Source: Alphaproteobacteria bacterium (lineage in GTDB: Bacteria > Pseudomonadota > Alphaproteobacteria > DSM-16000 > Inquilinaceae). From it: a stretch of 64,000 bases of DNA. Each line of letters starts with the position of its first letter. The first letter of the stretch is position 1. This document shows, in pieces, positions 1-8,671 of the stretch. Made by a program: the position numbers and the translations under genes. The stretch covers positions 1 to 64,000 of the forward strand of contig JANQSN010000062.1 in assembly GCA_028284045.1 (NCBI GenBank), read 5' to 3'. The notes under the pieces were generated by a model. It saw nothing but the letters and a program-made list of their open reading frames with translations. It was not told the DNA's origin and did not search any database.

Positions 1-6
1 CCATGC

Positions 7-29
7 GGGCTGGCCTCCTTCACCAGCCC
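7..29. other. Hairpin at window start
   Basis: Seven-base arms GGGCTGG (7-13) and CCAGCCC (23-29) flank a nine-base loop. No T-tract follows on the plus strand, so it is not a convincing terminator. It may be the 3' end of a gene lying outside the window. Confidence 0.25.
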
Positions 30-50
30 ATATGGTGAATCACAAAACCG

Positions 51-82
51 CCCGGAGAGGAATCCCTCGCGATTCAGCCGGG
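51..82. other. Nested inverted repeat upstream of acetyltransferase gene
   Basis: Outer arms CCCGG (51-55) and CCGGG (78-82) enclose inner arms GAATC (60-64) and GATTC (71-75). It could be a terminator stem of an upstream gene or a small structured leader. No function can be assigned. Confidence 0.25.
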
Positions 83-159
83 CGCGAATTCGCCCTAGAA
101 CCTTCTTCATCGAATGTCGGCTAGTGCAAATCCATCAGGTCAGATGCTATCGTCACGCG

Positions 160-663
160 ATGGATATTGAGCCTTTGAACGAAACGAACATTCACGCCAT
201 CATTGAGAGTGACGGAGGCAACGGGTGGAAGAACAGCCCTGTCACCTGGGCAGATCGCCTGCGAAAAAACAGGACTAAAGAGCAAATCACATTGGTGGCA
301 TTGGAAAACAGCCAAGCGCTCGGCTACGGCAGTTTGGTTTGGCAATCAGCATACAGGCGTTTCGCGGAAAGCGGTGTTCCTGAAATTCACGATGTGGCTA
401 CGGCCAAACAGTTTCGTCGTCTGGGAGTTGCCACCAAGATCATCGACAGACTTGAGGGAATAGCAGCACAAAGAAACCAGTCACTTGTCGGCATTGGAGT
501 TGGCCTTTACGCCGATTATGGTGCCGCCCAAAAGCTCTACGCCTCTCTCGGCTATGTTCCAGACGGTTTCGGAGTGACATATTGTGGATCGCCTGTCGAA
601 CCTGGCGCACATTATGCCGTCGATGATGACTTTATCCTCTGGCTGACAAAGCCCTTGGGTTAG
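160..663 (+). CDS. GNAT family N-acetyltransferase
   Basis: Predicted 167-residue acetyltransferase that would transfer an acetyl group from acetyl-CoA to an amine; the substrate is unknown. The family pattern is visible: beta-strand LGYGSLVWQS, then the acetyl-CoA loop region around residues 80-105 (EIHDVATAKQFRRLGVATKI, with the R-x-x-G-[VI]-[AG] pyrophosphate-binding core RRLGVA), then a C-terminal YGAAQKLYASLGYVPDG segment typical of GNAT folds. ATG at 160 is preferred; an in-frame GTG at 124 would add 12 residues (MQIHQVRCYRHA) with no clearly better ribosome site. The gene is visibly lower in GC and richer in A than everything downstream, which suggests recent acquisition. It stands alone, with no operon partner on its strand. 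Confidence 0.8.
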   Translation: MDIEPLNETNIHAIIESDGGNGWKNSPVTWADRLRKNRTKEQITLVALENSQALGYGSLVWQSAYRRFAESGVPEIHDVATAKQFRRLGVATKIIDRLEGIAAQRNQSLVGIGVGLYADYGAAQKLYASLGYVPDGFGVTYCGSPVEPGAHYAVDDDFILWLTKPLG

Positions 664-1011
664 ATCGGCATTAACTAATGACTGAGAAGTATTTGGGCGA
701 GAAGCGGTCATGCGCAAAAGTTGCAGCATCCGTCAATCTGGGCTCAAACCGGTCGCCTCCTCTGCAAATTGGATCGCCCGAAACGGGTCATGAGGAGCCG
801 TTCGGCAAGGCCCGAAAGCGTGTCCGTTGTTGGGCGAAGAGCAACCAGGCCGGTGAGGCCATCCTGCTCAATCTTCAGGCCTTCAACACCGGTGCCGCGC
901 CAGCCGGTGCCGGATCCAGGCGCCCGCTCGGGTCCCGCAGGGCGGCTGGCCCACGGCCGTCCGCCCCTCGAGGAACCGCCCATCTCGGTACCCCCATCAC
1001 CCGCTTCCGCA
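664..1011. other. Gene-poor stretch, no supported feature
   Basis: About 350 bases between the acetyltransferase and the convergent exported-protein gene. Composition changes here from moderate GC to the very high GC of the rest of the window. Open frames exist on both strands, but none has a recognisable domain, a good start with ribosome site, or conserved-looking sequence. It may be a decayed junction of an acquired segment. Confidence 0.4.
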
Positions 1012-1524
1012 TCACGGCGCCAGGTCGAGGCGGTACAGCACCGTACCCGAACACGGCACGCCCAGATCGGCGTGGGCGTTGCGGAATTCGATCAACCGTT
1101 CGGCACCGTCGCGGATCTCGATCTGCACCGGCTGGCCGGCGGTGGGCATTTCCGGTGCCGCCGGGGTCAGCGGGTCGCCCTGCCAGGTCCACTGCCCGAA
1201 GGTCAGCACCAGCACATCCCCGCCGCCCTCGACCCGGCCCCGATAGGTGCTGGGGCCGTTGAGGAAGTAGCCCGTGCCGGTGTGATCGTAGAGGCCCGTG
1301 GCGGTGACCGTCCCGTTGCCCGCGGGCAGCATCAGCGGCACCGTGTCGATGCTGCGCATGGTGTCCGGAAAGCCCGGATGCTGGCAGATCTCGTTGCGTT
1401 CGATGGTCAGGGTGGCCGGGATGGTGCCCTGGGCCAGCGCGCCCGGCCGGACCGGCGCCAGCAGCATCACGCCCAGCAGCAGGGCAAGGCCGGCGCGCCG
1501 GGCTGTGGACGACGACGGAAACAT
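1012..1524 (-). CDS. Small exported protein of unknown function
   Basis: 170 residues. The N-terminus has an Arg pair followed by a hydrophobic stretch (LALLLGVMLLAPV) and ends near ALAQG, a standard Sec signal peptide with probable cleavage after ALA. The mature part is rich in Gly, Thr and beta-type sequence and has one cysteine in the middle (EICQHPG) and one near the end (VPCSGT), possibly a disulfide across the domain. A GGGGAG ribosome site lies just upstream of the ATG. No catalytic motif or known family is recognised. It is divergent from vapBC and likely periplasmic. Confidence 0.6.
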   Translation of the reverse strand: MFPSSSTARRAGLALLLGVMLLAPVRPGALAQGTIPATLTIERNEICQHPGFPDTMRSIDTVPLMLPAGNGTVTATGLYDHTGTGYFLNGPSTYRGRVEGGGDVLVLTFGQWTWQGDPLTPAAPEMPTAGQPVQIEIRDGAERLIEFRNAHADLGVPCSGTVLYRLDLAP

Positions 1525-1696
1525 GGCCGGTCAACTCCCCAAAGATGGACGATGGTGACCCAGCCTATGGCAGTGGCCAGACCCTTGTCGGTGACGGCGG
1601 CCACACCTCGCTCCCTTCGACCGATGACCAGCGCCCATCCGGCGGCACCGGCCCCCCCCCCCGGGCACCCGCGAAGTCGATTGCGCAGTTCCTGAA

Positions 1697-1723
1697 TTCC
1701 TCCCATCATAAAGAATGGAGGAA
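1697..1723 (+). promoter_or_regulatory. Inverted repeat overlapping the vapB ribosome site
   Basis: Perfect seven-base arms TTCCTCC (1697-1703) and GGAGGAA (1717-1723) with a 13-base spacer. The right arm contains the Shine-Dalgarno sequence GGAGG of the antitoxin gene, seven bases before its ATG. Toxin-antitoxin operons are normally autorepressed through palindromes near the promoter; here the repeat could be a DNA operator or an mRNA hairpin hiding the ribosome site. Confidence 0.45.
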
Positions 1724-1728
1724 CAGCG

Positions 1729-1989
1729 ATGCCGCTCAACATCAAGGATGAGGCCATCGCGCATCAGGCGCGCCGGCTCGCTGCCCTGACGGGGCAGAGC
1801 ATCACCGGGGCGGTGCGTGAGGCGATCGCCGACCGGCTGCGCCAAGTGGAACAAGGAACCAGCCAACCGCCGCCGCGCACCCCGGAAAGACTGTTGGCCA
1901 TGGCGCGCGAGATCGCGGCGCATCTGGAAGAAGGCGAACGGTCGAGCGACCACGCGGCGCTCTACGGCGACGACGGATTGCCGGTGTGA
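1729..1989 (+). CDS. vapB: VapB-type antitoxin (Rv0623/PSK-like)
   Basis: 86 residues. The N-terminal half (MPLNIKDEAIAHQARRLAAL, then TGQSITGAVREAIADRLR) is the ribbon-helix-helix-like DNA-binding region of the Rv0623/VapB antitoxin family. The C-terminal tail, with a hydrophobic-acidic helix (LLAMAREIAAHLEEG), would bind and neutralise the partner toxin. The ribosome site GGAGG is optimal, which fits higher antitoxin than toxin translation. The stop codon overlaps the vapC start by four bases. It is expected to repress its own operon with VapC, probably through the overlapping inverted repeat. Confidence 0.88.
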   Translation: MPLNIKDEAIAHQARRLAALTGQSITGAVREAIADRLRQVEQGTSQPPPRTPERLLAMAREIAAHLEEGERSSDHAALYGDDGLPV

Positions 1990-2375
1990 TCGTCGACGCC
2001 TCCGCCCTGCTCGCCGTACTGCTCGACGAAGCCGAGGCACCGGACTTCGCCGCCGCGATCTGCGCGATTGAGCGCCCCGCACTGTCGGCGGTGAACTATC
2101 TGGAGGTCGCGATCCGCATCGACCGGCGCGACAGCCTCCTGCTCGCCCAGAAGTTCGACGACTTTCTGGCCTTCAGCGGCATCGAGGTGGTGCCCGTATC
2201 GCTTCCCCAGACCCGTCTCGCCCGACGCGCCTATGCCGAGTTCGGCAAGGGCCGCCACCGCGCCGGTCTGAACTTCGGCGACTGCTTCGCCTACGCACTC
2301 GCCAAGGAGAGCGGACGGCCCCTGCTGTTCAAGGGAGAGGATTTCCGACACACGGACATCCGGCCGGCCGTCTGA
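1986..2375 (+). CDS. vapC: VapC toxin, PIN-domain ribonuclease
   Basis: 129 residues, full length for VapC. The PIN-domain acidic residues are present: Asp in MIVDASALLA, Glu in SAVNYLEVAIR, Asp in LNFGDCFAYALA and Asp in FKGEDFRHTDI. These coordinate Mg for endoribonuclease activity, typically against tRNA or rRNA. Translation starts at GTG 1986 inside the last codons of vapB (GTGTGA overlap), so toxin synthesis is coupled to antitoxin translation. The operon looks intact and probably active. Confidence 0.9.
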   Translation: MIVDASALLAVLLDEAEAPDFAAAICAIERPALSAVNYLEVAIRIDRRDSLLLAQKFDDFLAFSGIEVVPVSLPQTRLARRAYAEFGKGRHRAGLNFGDCFAYALAKESGRPLLFKGEDFRHTDIRPAV

Positions 2376-2433
2376 GCAAACGGGTGCCGGTGTCGGCACC
2401 ACCGGCTCATCCCATCGATCCGATCAGATGTTG

Positions 2434-2637
2434 TCAGACGTAGAGATCGACGCGCCGGCCGACGAAGTCGTTGCGCGGGCGGGAGCGGTAGGAGGCTTCC
2501 TGCTTTTCCGTCGCGTCGACGGCGGTGCGCGTCTGGGTGCGCACCTGCTCGCCGCCGCGCGGCTGCTTCATCACCTGCTGCGGTGCCGCGACGGGTGCGG
2601 TCGGCGTTGGCGCAGTTATGGCTGGTGGCACGAACAT
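2434..2637 (-). CDS. Possible small hypothetical protein
   Basis: 67 codons, uncertain. The predicted peptide is Pro/Ala/Gln-rich at the N-terminus and basic at the C-terminus (SRPRNDFVGRRVDLYV). No family is recognised. Support for expression comes from the DNA: on the same strand a TTGACT -35 and a TAGTTT -10 are separated by 17 bases, and the ATG comes only a few bases after the -10, which would give a leaderless or near-leaderless mRNA. It could also be a chance frame in the tail region between vapC and the peptide transporter. Confidence 0.35.
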   Translation of the reverse strand: MFVPPAITAPTPTAPVAAPQQVMKQPRGGEQVRTQTRTAVDATEKQEASYRSRPRNDFVGRRVDLYV

Positions 2638-3035
2638 ATTGCTAAACTACCAGAAGACGCCACGACAGTCAACGAATTCACGACATTCACTGTCCCAGCC
2701 GCCGAAAAATACTTAACAGAAGGTTAACCATCGGCAGCTTATTTTGTTCAATCTTAATTGACCCAAAATAAAGACAATCGCCCGCATTTGCCGGCCGCTG
2801 GTCGACCCGACGATCGTATCGGTACCGCGCCGCCACACTTGCCAAGACCGAAGGCGCGGGTCCACAGTGTTGCCATCGAGCCGTCCGGAACGGCGCGGCC
2901 CGGGGCGCTCAAGCCCCCCAGGCGGGGCGCCGGCCGACAACGCGATGGCCCCGCGGCGATGCGCTCGCATTGCCCCGCCCCACCGTTCCGCGGCATCCAA
3001 TGACAAAGGCATCTCGTCCGAGGAGTCCCGAAAGC
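2638..3035 (+). promoter_or_regulatory. Intergenic control region upstream of the peptide-transporter operon
   Basis: About 400 bases without a supported gene. 2640-2780 is clearly AT-rich relative to the surroundings. On the plus strand a weak promoter can be drawn: TTGTTC (2744-2749), 17-base spacer, AATAAA (2767-2772). The minus strand carries a TTGACT / TAGTTT pair ahead of the small ORF. From about 2800 the sequence is GC-rich leader ending in AGGAG, the ribosome site for the binding-protein gene. No known operator is recognised. Confidence 0.4.
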
Positions 3036-4625
3036 ATGAAGACTTTCGCGCTGACCTGTCTCGCCACCACCGTGCTCGGCGCCGGTATCGCCAACGCCCA
3101 GACCCTCGTCTACTGCTCCGAGGGCAGCCCGGAGGGCTTCAACGCCTCCCTCTACACCGCCGGCACCACCTTCGACGCCTCGTCGAAGAACATGTTCAAC
3201 CGGCTGGTCGAGTTCGAATACGGCTCCACCAACATCGTCCCCGGCCTCGCCGAGAGCTGGGATGTCTCCGACGACGGTCTGACCTACACCTTCAATCTGC
3301 GCCAGGGCGTGCAGTTCCATTCCACGGACACGTTCACGCCGACCCGCGACTTCAACGCCGACGACGTCATCCACAGCTTCGAGCGGCAGTGGCTCGACGA
3401 CAATCCGTTCCATGACCTGAGCGGCGGCAACTACGAGTACTTCGAAGGCATGGGCATGGGCGACCTGCTCGCGGATATCGAGCGGGTCGACGACTACACC
3501 GTGCGCTTCCACCTGAACTATCCGGAAGCGCCGTTCATCGCCAATCTCGGCATGGACTTCGCCTCGATCATGTCGCTGGAGCATGCCGAGGCGATGATGG
3601 AGGCCGGCACGCCCGACGAGATCGACCTGCGTCCGGTCGGCACCGGGCCGTTCCAACTGGTCGACTATCAGATCGACGCGATCATTCGCTACGCGGGCTT
3701 CGACGACTACTGGGCCGGCGCCCCGGCGCTGGAGCAGTTGATCTTCTCGATCACGCCGGACGCCTCGGTGCGCTACGCCAAGCTGCAGGCCGGCGAATGC
3801 CACATCATGCCGTACCCGAACCCGGCCGACATCGCCGACATGCAGGCCAATCCCGACATCACGGTGATGGAGCAGGAAGGGCTGAACGTCGGCTATCTCG
3901 GCTTCAACACCGAGCGCGAGCCGTTCACCGATGTCCGCGTCCGCCAGGCGCTCAACATGGCGGTCAACAAGCAAGCGATCATCGAAGCGATCTTCCAGGG
4001 CGCCGGCACCGCGGCCACCAACCCGCTGCCGCCGACCATCTGGTCCTATAACCCGGATGTCGAGGACTACCCCTACGATCCGGAAGCCGCCCGCGCGCTG
4101 TTGGCGGAGGCCGGGTTCCCCGACGGGTTCTCCACCAATATCTGGGCGATGCCGGTGCAGCGCCCGTACAACCCCAACGCCCGGCGCATGGCCGAGATCA
4201 TCCAGGCCGACTGGGCGGCCGTCGGCGTCGAGGCGGAGATCGTCACCTATGAGTGGGGCGAGTACCTGAACCGCTCGAAGAACGGCGAGCACGACACGGT
4301 GCTGTTGGGCTGGACCGGCGACAACGGCGATCCGGACAACTTCCTCTACGTGCTGCTCGGCTGCGACGCCGCCGTCGACGGCACCAACCGGGCCCGCTGG
4401 TGCTTCGAGCCGTTCAACGACCTGCTGCTCGAAGCCAAGCGGACCACCAACGTCGCCGAGCGGACCGCGCTCTACGAAGAGGCCCAGGTCATCTTCAAGG
4501 AAGAGGCGCCGTGGGTAACCATCGCCCATTCGGTGGTCTTCAAGCCGATGCGCAACGAGGTGCAGGGCTACCGGATCGATCCGTTCGGCGGGCACATCTT
4601 CTACGAAGTGAGCTTGGCCGAGTAG
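3036..4625 (+). CDS. Peptide ABC transporter, periplasmic substrate-binding protein (DppA/OppA-like)
   Basis: 529 residues, typical for SBP_bac_5 family proteins. The signal peptide is MKTFALTCLATTVLGAGIANA, cleaved before QTLVYCSEG. The mature start (VYCSEGSPEGFN) closely resembles dipeptide-binding protein DppA. Other family landmarks: NRLVEFEYGSTNIVPGLAESW, PVGTGPFQLVDY, and the LNMAVNKQAIIEAIFQGAG helix. It binds peptides or related solutes in the periplasm and delivers them to the permeases encoded next. ATG 3036 is chosen because it gives the signal peptide and follows AGGAG; a longer frame upstream is spurious. It is first of five genes in the operon, and a strong hairpin sits right after it. 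Confidence 0.93.
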   Translation: MKTFALTCLATTVLGAGIANAQTLVYCSEGSPEGFNASLYTAGTTFDASSKNMFNRLVEFEYGSTNIVPGLAESWDVSDDGLTYTFNLRQGVQFHSTDTFTPTRDFNADDVIHSFERQWLDDNPFHDLSGGNYEYFEGMGMGDLLADIERVDDYTVRFHLNYPEAPFIANLGMDFASIMSLEHAEAMMEAGTPDEIDLRPVGTGPFQLVDYQIDAIIRYAGFDDYWAGAPALEQLIFSITPDASVRYAKLQAGECHIMPYPNPADIADMQANPDITVMEQEGLNVGYLGFNTEREPFTDVRVRQALNMAVNKQAIIEAIFQGAGTAATNPLPPTIWSYNPDVEDYPYDPEAARALLAEAGFPDGFSTNIWAMPVQRPYNPNARRMAEIIQADWAAVGVEAEIVTYEWGEYLNRSKNGEHDTVLLGWTGDNGDPDNFLYVLLGCDAAVDGTNRARWCFEPFNDLLLEAKRTTNVAERTALYEEAQVIFKEEAPWVTIAHSVVFKPMRNEVQGYRIDPFGGHIFYEVSLAE

Positions 4626-4642
4626 CTGGCCGACCCGTTCCA

Positions 4643-4670
4643 GGGACCGGCGGCGCCTGCCGCCGGTCCC
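4643..4670 (+). promoter_or_regulatory. Perfect 12-bp hairpin between binding-protein and permease genes
   Basis: Arms GGGACCGGCGGC (4643-4654) and GCCGCCGGTCCC (4659-4670) are perfect complements around a four-base loop. There is no T-tract, so it is better read as an RNA processing or 3'-end stabilising structure or partial attenuator than as a full terminator. Such elements commonly raise binding-protein mRNA over permease mRNA in ABC importer operons. Confidence 0.6.
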
Positions 4671-4708
4671 GCCGGTGACCCCATCTCGTCCGGCCTCGTC
4701 CCCCGCCC

Positions 4709-5719
4709 ATGCTGCGTTTTGCGCTGACGCGTTTGACCCTGGTCATCCCGACATTCATCGGGATCACGCTTCTGACCTTCGCCCTGATCCGACTGGTGCC
4801 CGGCGATCCCATCGAGGTGATGGCCGGCGAGCGCGGCGTGAATCCCGAACGGCACGCGCAACTGCGCGCCGAGCTGGGCCTCGACCGGCCGATCCTGGAA
4901 CAGTATTGGGACTATATCCGCGACGTGCTGAGCGGCGATCTCGGCGCGTCCGTCGTCACCAAGACCCCGGTGATCGAGGAATTCGCCGCGCTGTTCCCGG
5001 CGACGCTGGAACTGGCGATCTGCGCCATGATCTTCGCCTTGGCGATCGGCCTGCCGGCCGGGATCATCGCCGGGGTGCGGCGCGGCTCGATCTTCGACCA
5101 TTCGGTCATGGGCCTGTCGCTCACCGGCTATTCCATGCCGATCTTCTGGTGGGCGATCCTCTTGATCCTCCTGTTCTCCGTCACCTTGGGCCTGACGCCG
5201 GTCTCGGGACGGATCTCGGTGATCTATTGGATCGAGCCGGTCACCGGCTTCATGCTGATCGACACGCTGTTGAGCGGCGAGGACGGCGCCTTCCGCTCCG
5301 CCGTCAGCCATCTGATCCTGCCGGCCATCGTGCTTGGCACCATCCCGCTGGCGGTGATCGCGCGGATGACCCGCTCGGCCATGCTGGAGGTGCTGGGCGA
5401 AGACTATATCCGCACCGCCCGCGCCAAGGGCCTGGCCCCCTTGCGCGTGATCGGCCTGCACGGGCTGCGCAACGCGCTGATCCCGGTGATCACCGTCATC
5501 GGCCTGCAGGTCGGCGTGCTGCTGACCGGGGCCATCCTGACGGAGACCGTGTTCTCCTGGCCCGGGGTCGGCAAATGGATCCTGGAATCGATCCACCGGC
5601 GCGACTACCCGACGCTGCAGGGCGGCCTGTTGCTGATCGCGAGCATGGTGATCCTGGTCAATCTGACGGTCGACCTGCTCTACGGGGTGATCAACCCCCG
5701 CATCCGTCACGGCCGGTAG
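4709..5719 (+). CDS. Peptide ABC transporter permease (DppB-like)
   Basis: 336 residues with the N-terminal signature of the DppB/OppB family (RFALTRLTLVIPTFIGITLLTFALIRLVPGD, split over one membrane helix and the conserved VPGDP). Six membrane segments are apparent. The cytoplasmic EAA loop, which docks on the ATPase, is visible as EDYIRTARAKGLAPLRVIGL followed by HGLRNALIPVITVIG. It forms the transmembrane channel with the DppC-like protein encoded 16 bases downstream. The start is the ATG giving the expected N-terminal helix. Confidence 0.93.
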   Translation: MLRFALTRLTLVIPTFIGITLLTFALIRLVPGDPIEVMAGERGVNPERHAQLRAELGLDRPILEQYWDYIRDVLSGDLGASVVTKTPVIEEFAALFPATLELAICAMIFALAIGLPAGIIAGVRRGSIFDHSVMGLSLTGYSMPIFWWAILLILLFSVTLGLTPVSGRISVIYWIEPVTGFMLIDTLLSGEDGAFRSAVSHLILPAIVLGTIPLAVIARMTRSAMLEVLGEDYIRTARAKGLAPLRVIGLHGLRNALIPVITVIGLQVGVLLTGAILTETVFSWPGVGKWILESIHRRDYPTLQGGLLLIASMVILVNLTVDLLYGVINPRIRHGR

Positions 5720-5735
5720 CGGCGGGGCGCGCGTC

Positions 5736-6665
5736 ATGGTCAGCTTGGACAAGGCCGTCGAGACGGCCGCCATTGCCGACCCGGTCTTGGAGGACGCGCC
5801 GCCACCGCGGCCGATCACCGAGTTCTGGTTCGCCTTCTCGCGCAACCGCGGGGCCTTGGCCGGCCTGGTGGTGATCGCCACCATCTGCTTCGTGGCGATC
5901 TTCGCCGATGTGCTGGCGCCGCATCTGCCCAACCACCAGTACCGCGACGCCCTGTTGGCCGAGCCGCTGACCCGTCACCCCGAGCTCGGCTGGTTCCTCC
6001 TGGGCACCGACGATCTCGGGCGGGATATCTTGTCGCGCGTCATGCATGGGGCGCGGCTGTCCATGTCGGTCGGCTTCCTCGTCGTCGCGCTGGCGCTGAC
6101 CACCGGGATCGTCCTCGGCCTGATCGCCGGCTTCTTCCCCGGCGTTCTCGGCATCGTGATCATGCGCGCGATGGACATCATGCTGTCGCTGCCGACGATC
6201 CTCTTGGCCATCGTCATCGTCGCCATCCTGGGGCCCAGCCTGACCAATGCCATCATGGCGGTGGCGATCGTCCAGTTACCGCATTTCGTTCGGCTGACCC
6301 GCGCAGCGGTGATGACGGAGCGGTCGAAGGACTATGTGGTGGCCAGCCGGGTCAGCGGGGCCGGCCTGCCGCGGCTGATGGTGCTGACGGTGCTGCCCAA
6401 CTGCATGCCGCCCTTGATCGTCCAGGCGACGCTGGGCTTCTCCACCGCCGTGTTGGATGCCGCGGCGCTCGGCTTCCTCGGCCTCGGCGCCCAGCCGCCG
6501 ACGCCGGAATGGGGCACCATGCTCGCCGGCGCCATGCAGTTCGTGCAGCGGGCCTGGTGGGTCGTCACCTTCCCCGGCGTGGCGATCCTGGTCACGGTGC
6601 TCGCCTTCAACCTGTTGGGGGACGGGCTGCGCGACGCGCTCGACCCCAAGCTGAAGCAGAGCTGA
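5736..6665 (+). CDS. Peptide ABC transporter permease (DppC-like)
   Basis: 309 residues. After a short cytoplasmic N-terminus come the OppC_N-type helix ([20 protein letters not shown]) and the conserved [11 protein letters not shown]-like element ([19 protein letters not shown]). The EAA loop is [20 protein letters not shown] followed by [11 protein letters not shown]. It pairs with the preceding permease. Its stop lies nine bases before the next ATG, so the two are co-transcribed and probably coupled in translation. Confidence 0.93.
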   Translation: MVSLDKAVETAAIADPVLEDAPPPRPITEFWFAFSRNRGALAGLVVIATICFVAIFADVLAPHLPNHQYRDALLAEPLTRHPELGWFLLGTDDLGRDILSRVMHGARLSMSVGFLVVALALTTGIVLGLIAGFFPGVLGIVIMRAMDIMLSLPTILLAIVIVAILGPSLTNAIMAVAIVQLPHFVRLTRAAVMTERSKDYVVASRVSGAGLPRLMVLTVLPNCMPPLIVQATLGFSTAVLDAAALGFLGLGAQPPTPEWGTMLAGAMQFVQRAWWVVTFPGVAILVTVLAFNLLGDGLRDALDPKLKQS

Positions 6666-6673
6666 AGGCCGGC

Positions 6674-7674
6674 ATGCCGCTCGTCGAGATCCGCAATCTG
6701 GCGGTCAGCTTTCCGACCCCCCGCGGGGCGTTCCGCGCCGTCGACGGGGTCGACCTGACCATCGAGCCGGGCGAACTGATCGGCCTGGTCGGCGAGAGCG
6801 GCTCGGGCAAGAGCCTGAGCCTGCTCGCGCTGATGGGCCTGATCGGCTACCCCGGCCGCGTCACCGCCGATGTCCTCCGGTTCGACGGCGTCGACCTGCA
6901 GGGCCTGCGCCCGCGCCAGCGTCGCCGGCTGATCGGCAAGGACCTGGCGATGATCTTCCAGGAGCCGATGTCCAGCCTGAACCCCTGCTTCACCGTCGGC
7001 TTCCAGATCGGCGAGATGCTGGGCGTTCACGAAGGCCTCGACCGCCCCCAGCGACGCCACAGGGCGATCGCGCTGTTGGAGCAGGTGGGCATTCCCGCAC
7101 CCGAAAGCCGGCTCAGTGCCTTTCCCCACCAGCTCTCCGGCGGCATGAGCCAGCGGGTGATGATCGCCATGGCGATCGCCTGCAATCCCCGCCTGCTGCT
7201 GGCCGACGAACCGACCACCGCGCTGGACGTTACCATCCAGGCGCAGATCCTCGACCTTCTGGTCGACCTCCAGCGCGAGCGCGGCATGGCGCTGGTACTG
7301 GTCACCCACGACATGGGCGTGGTGGCGGAGACCGCCCGGCGGGTCGCCGTCATGTATGCCGGCCAAGTGGTGGAAGAACGGCCGGTGGACGCCCTGTTCG
7401 CCGCGCCGGCACACCCCTATACCGCTGCCCTGCTCGACGCCCTGCCGGAGCGCAGCGAAGGCCGCGACCGGCTGCCGACCATCCCGGGCGTCGTACCCGG
7501 CGCCTATGACCGTCCGCGGGGCTGCCTGTTCCACCCGCGCTGCGGCTTCGCCGACGACCGCTGCCGCGGCGACGGCCCCGCTTTGCAGGCGGTCGGCGGA
7601 GGCCGGGCGCGCTGCCACTACCCCTTGGCGGACGGGCCCTTGGCGGCCGGGCCAGCGCCCGCGGTGGCGACGCC

Positions 7675-7678
<4 letters not shown>
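6674..7678 (+). CDS. Peptide ABC transporter ATP-binding protein (DppD-like)
   Basis: 334 residues. Walker A is GESGSGKS, Q-loop [12 protein letters not shown], signature [16 protein letters not shown], Walker [13 protein letters not shown], and H-loop VTHDMG. The C-terminal oligopeptide-transporter extension has conserved cysteines ([15 protein letters not shown], then ARCHYPL), which in some relatives bind an FeS cluster. ATG 6674 is chosen because it begins the standard [12 protein letters not shown] strand. The gene overlaps the next one by four bases (ATGA), so the two ATPases are coupled and probably form a heterodimer. Confidence 0.93.
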
Positions 7679-8643
<965 letters not shown>

Positions 8644-8671
8644 CCCCTCTCTGGGTCCCATCGGCGGCCGA

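Noticed and set aside
678-1262. 194-codon plus-strand frame upstream of vapBC
   Set aside because: It is opposite the exported-protein gene, with a random Arg/Pro/Gly translation and no conserved features.
2754-4595. Long open frame on the minus strand (613 codons) opposite the peptide-binding protein gene
   Set aside because: It is a mirror frame produced by high GC and codon bias. Its translation is Val/Gly/Asp/Arg-rich with no domain, and the plus strand encodes a clear SBP.
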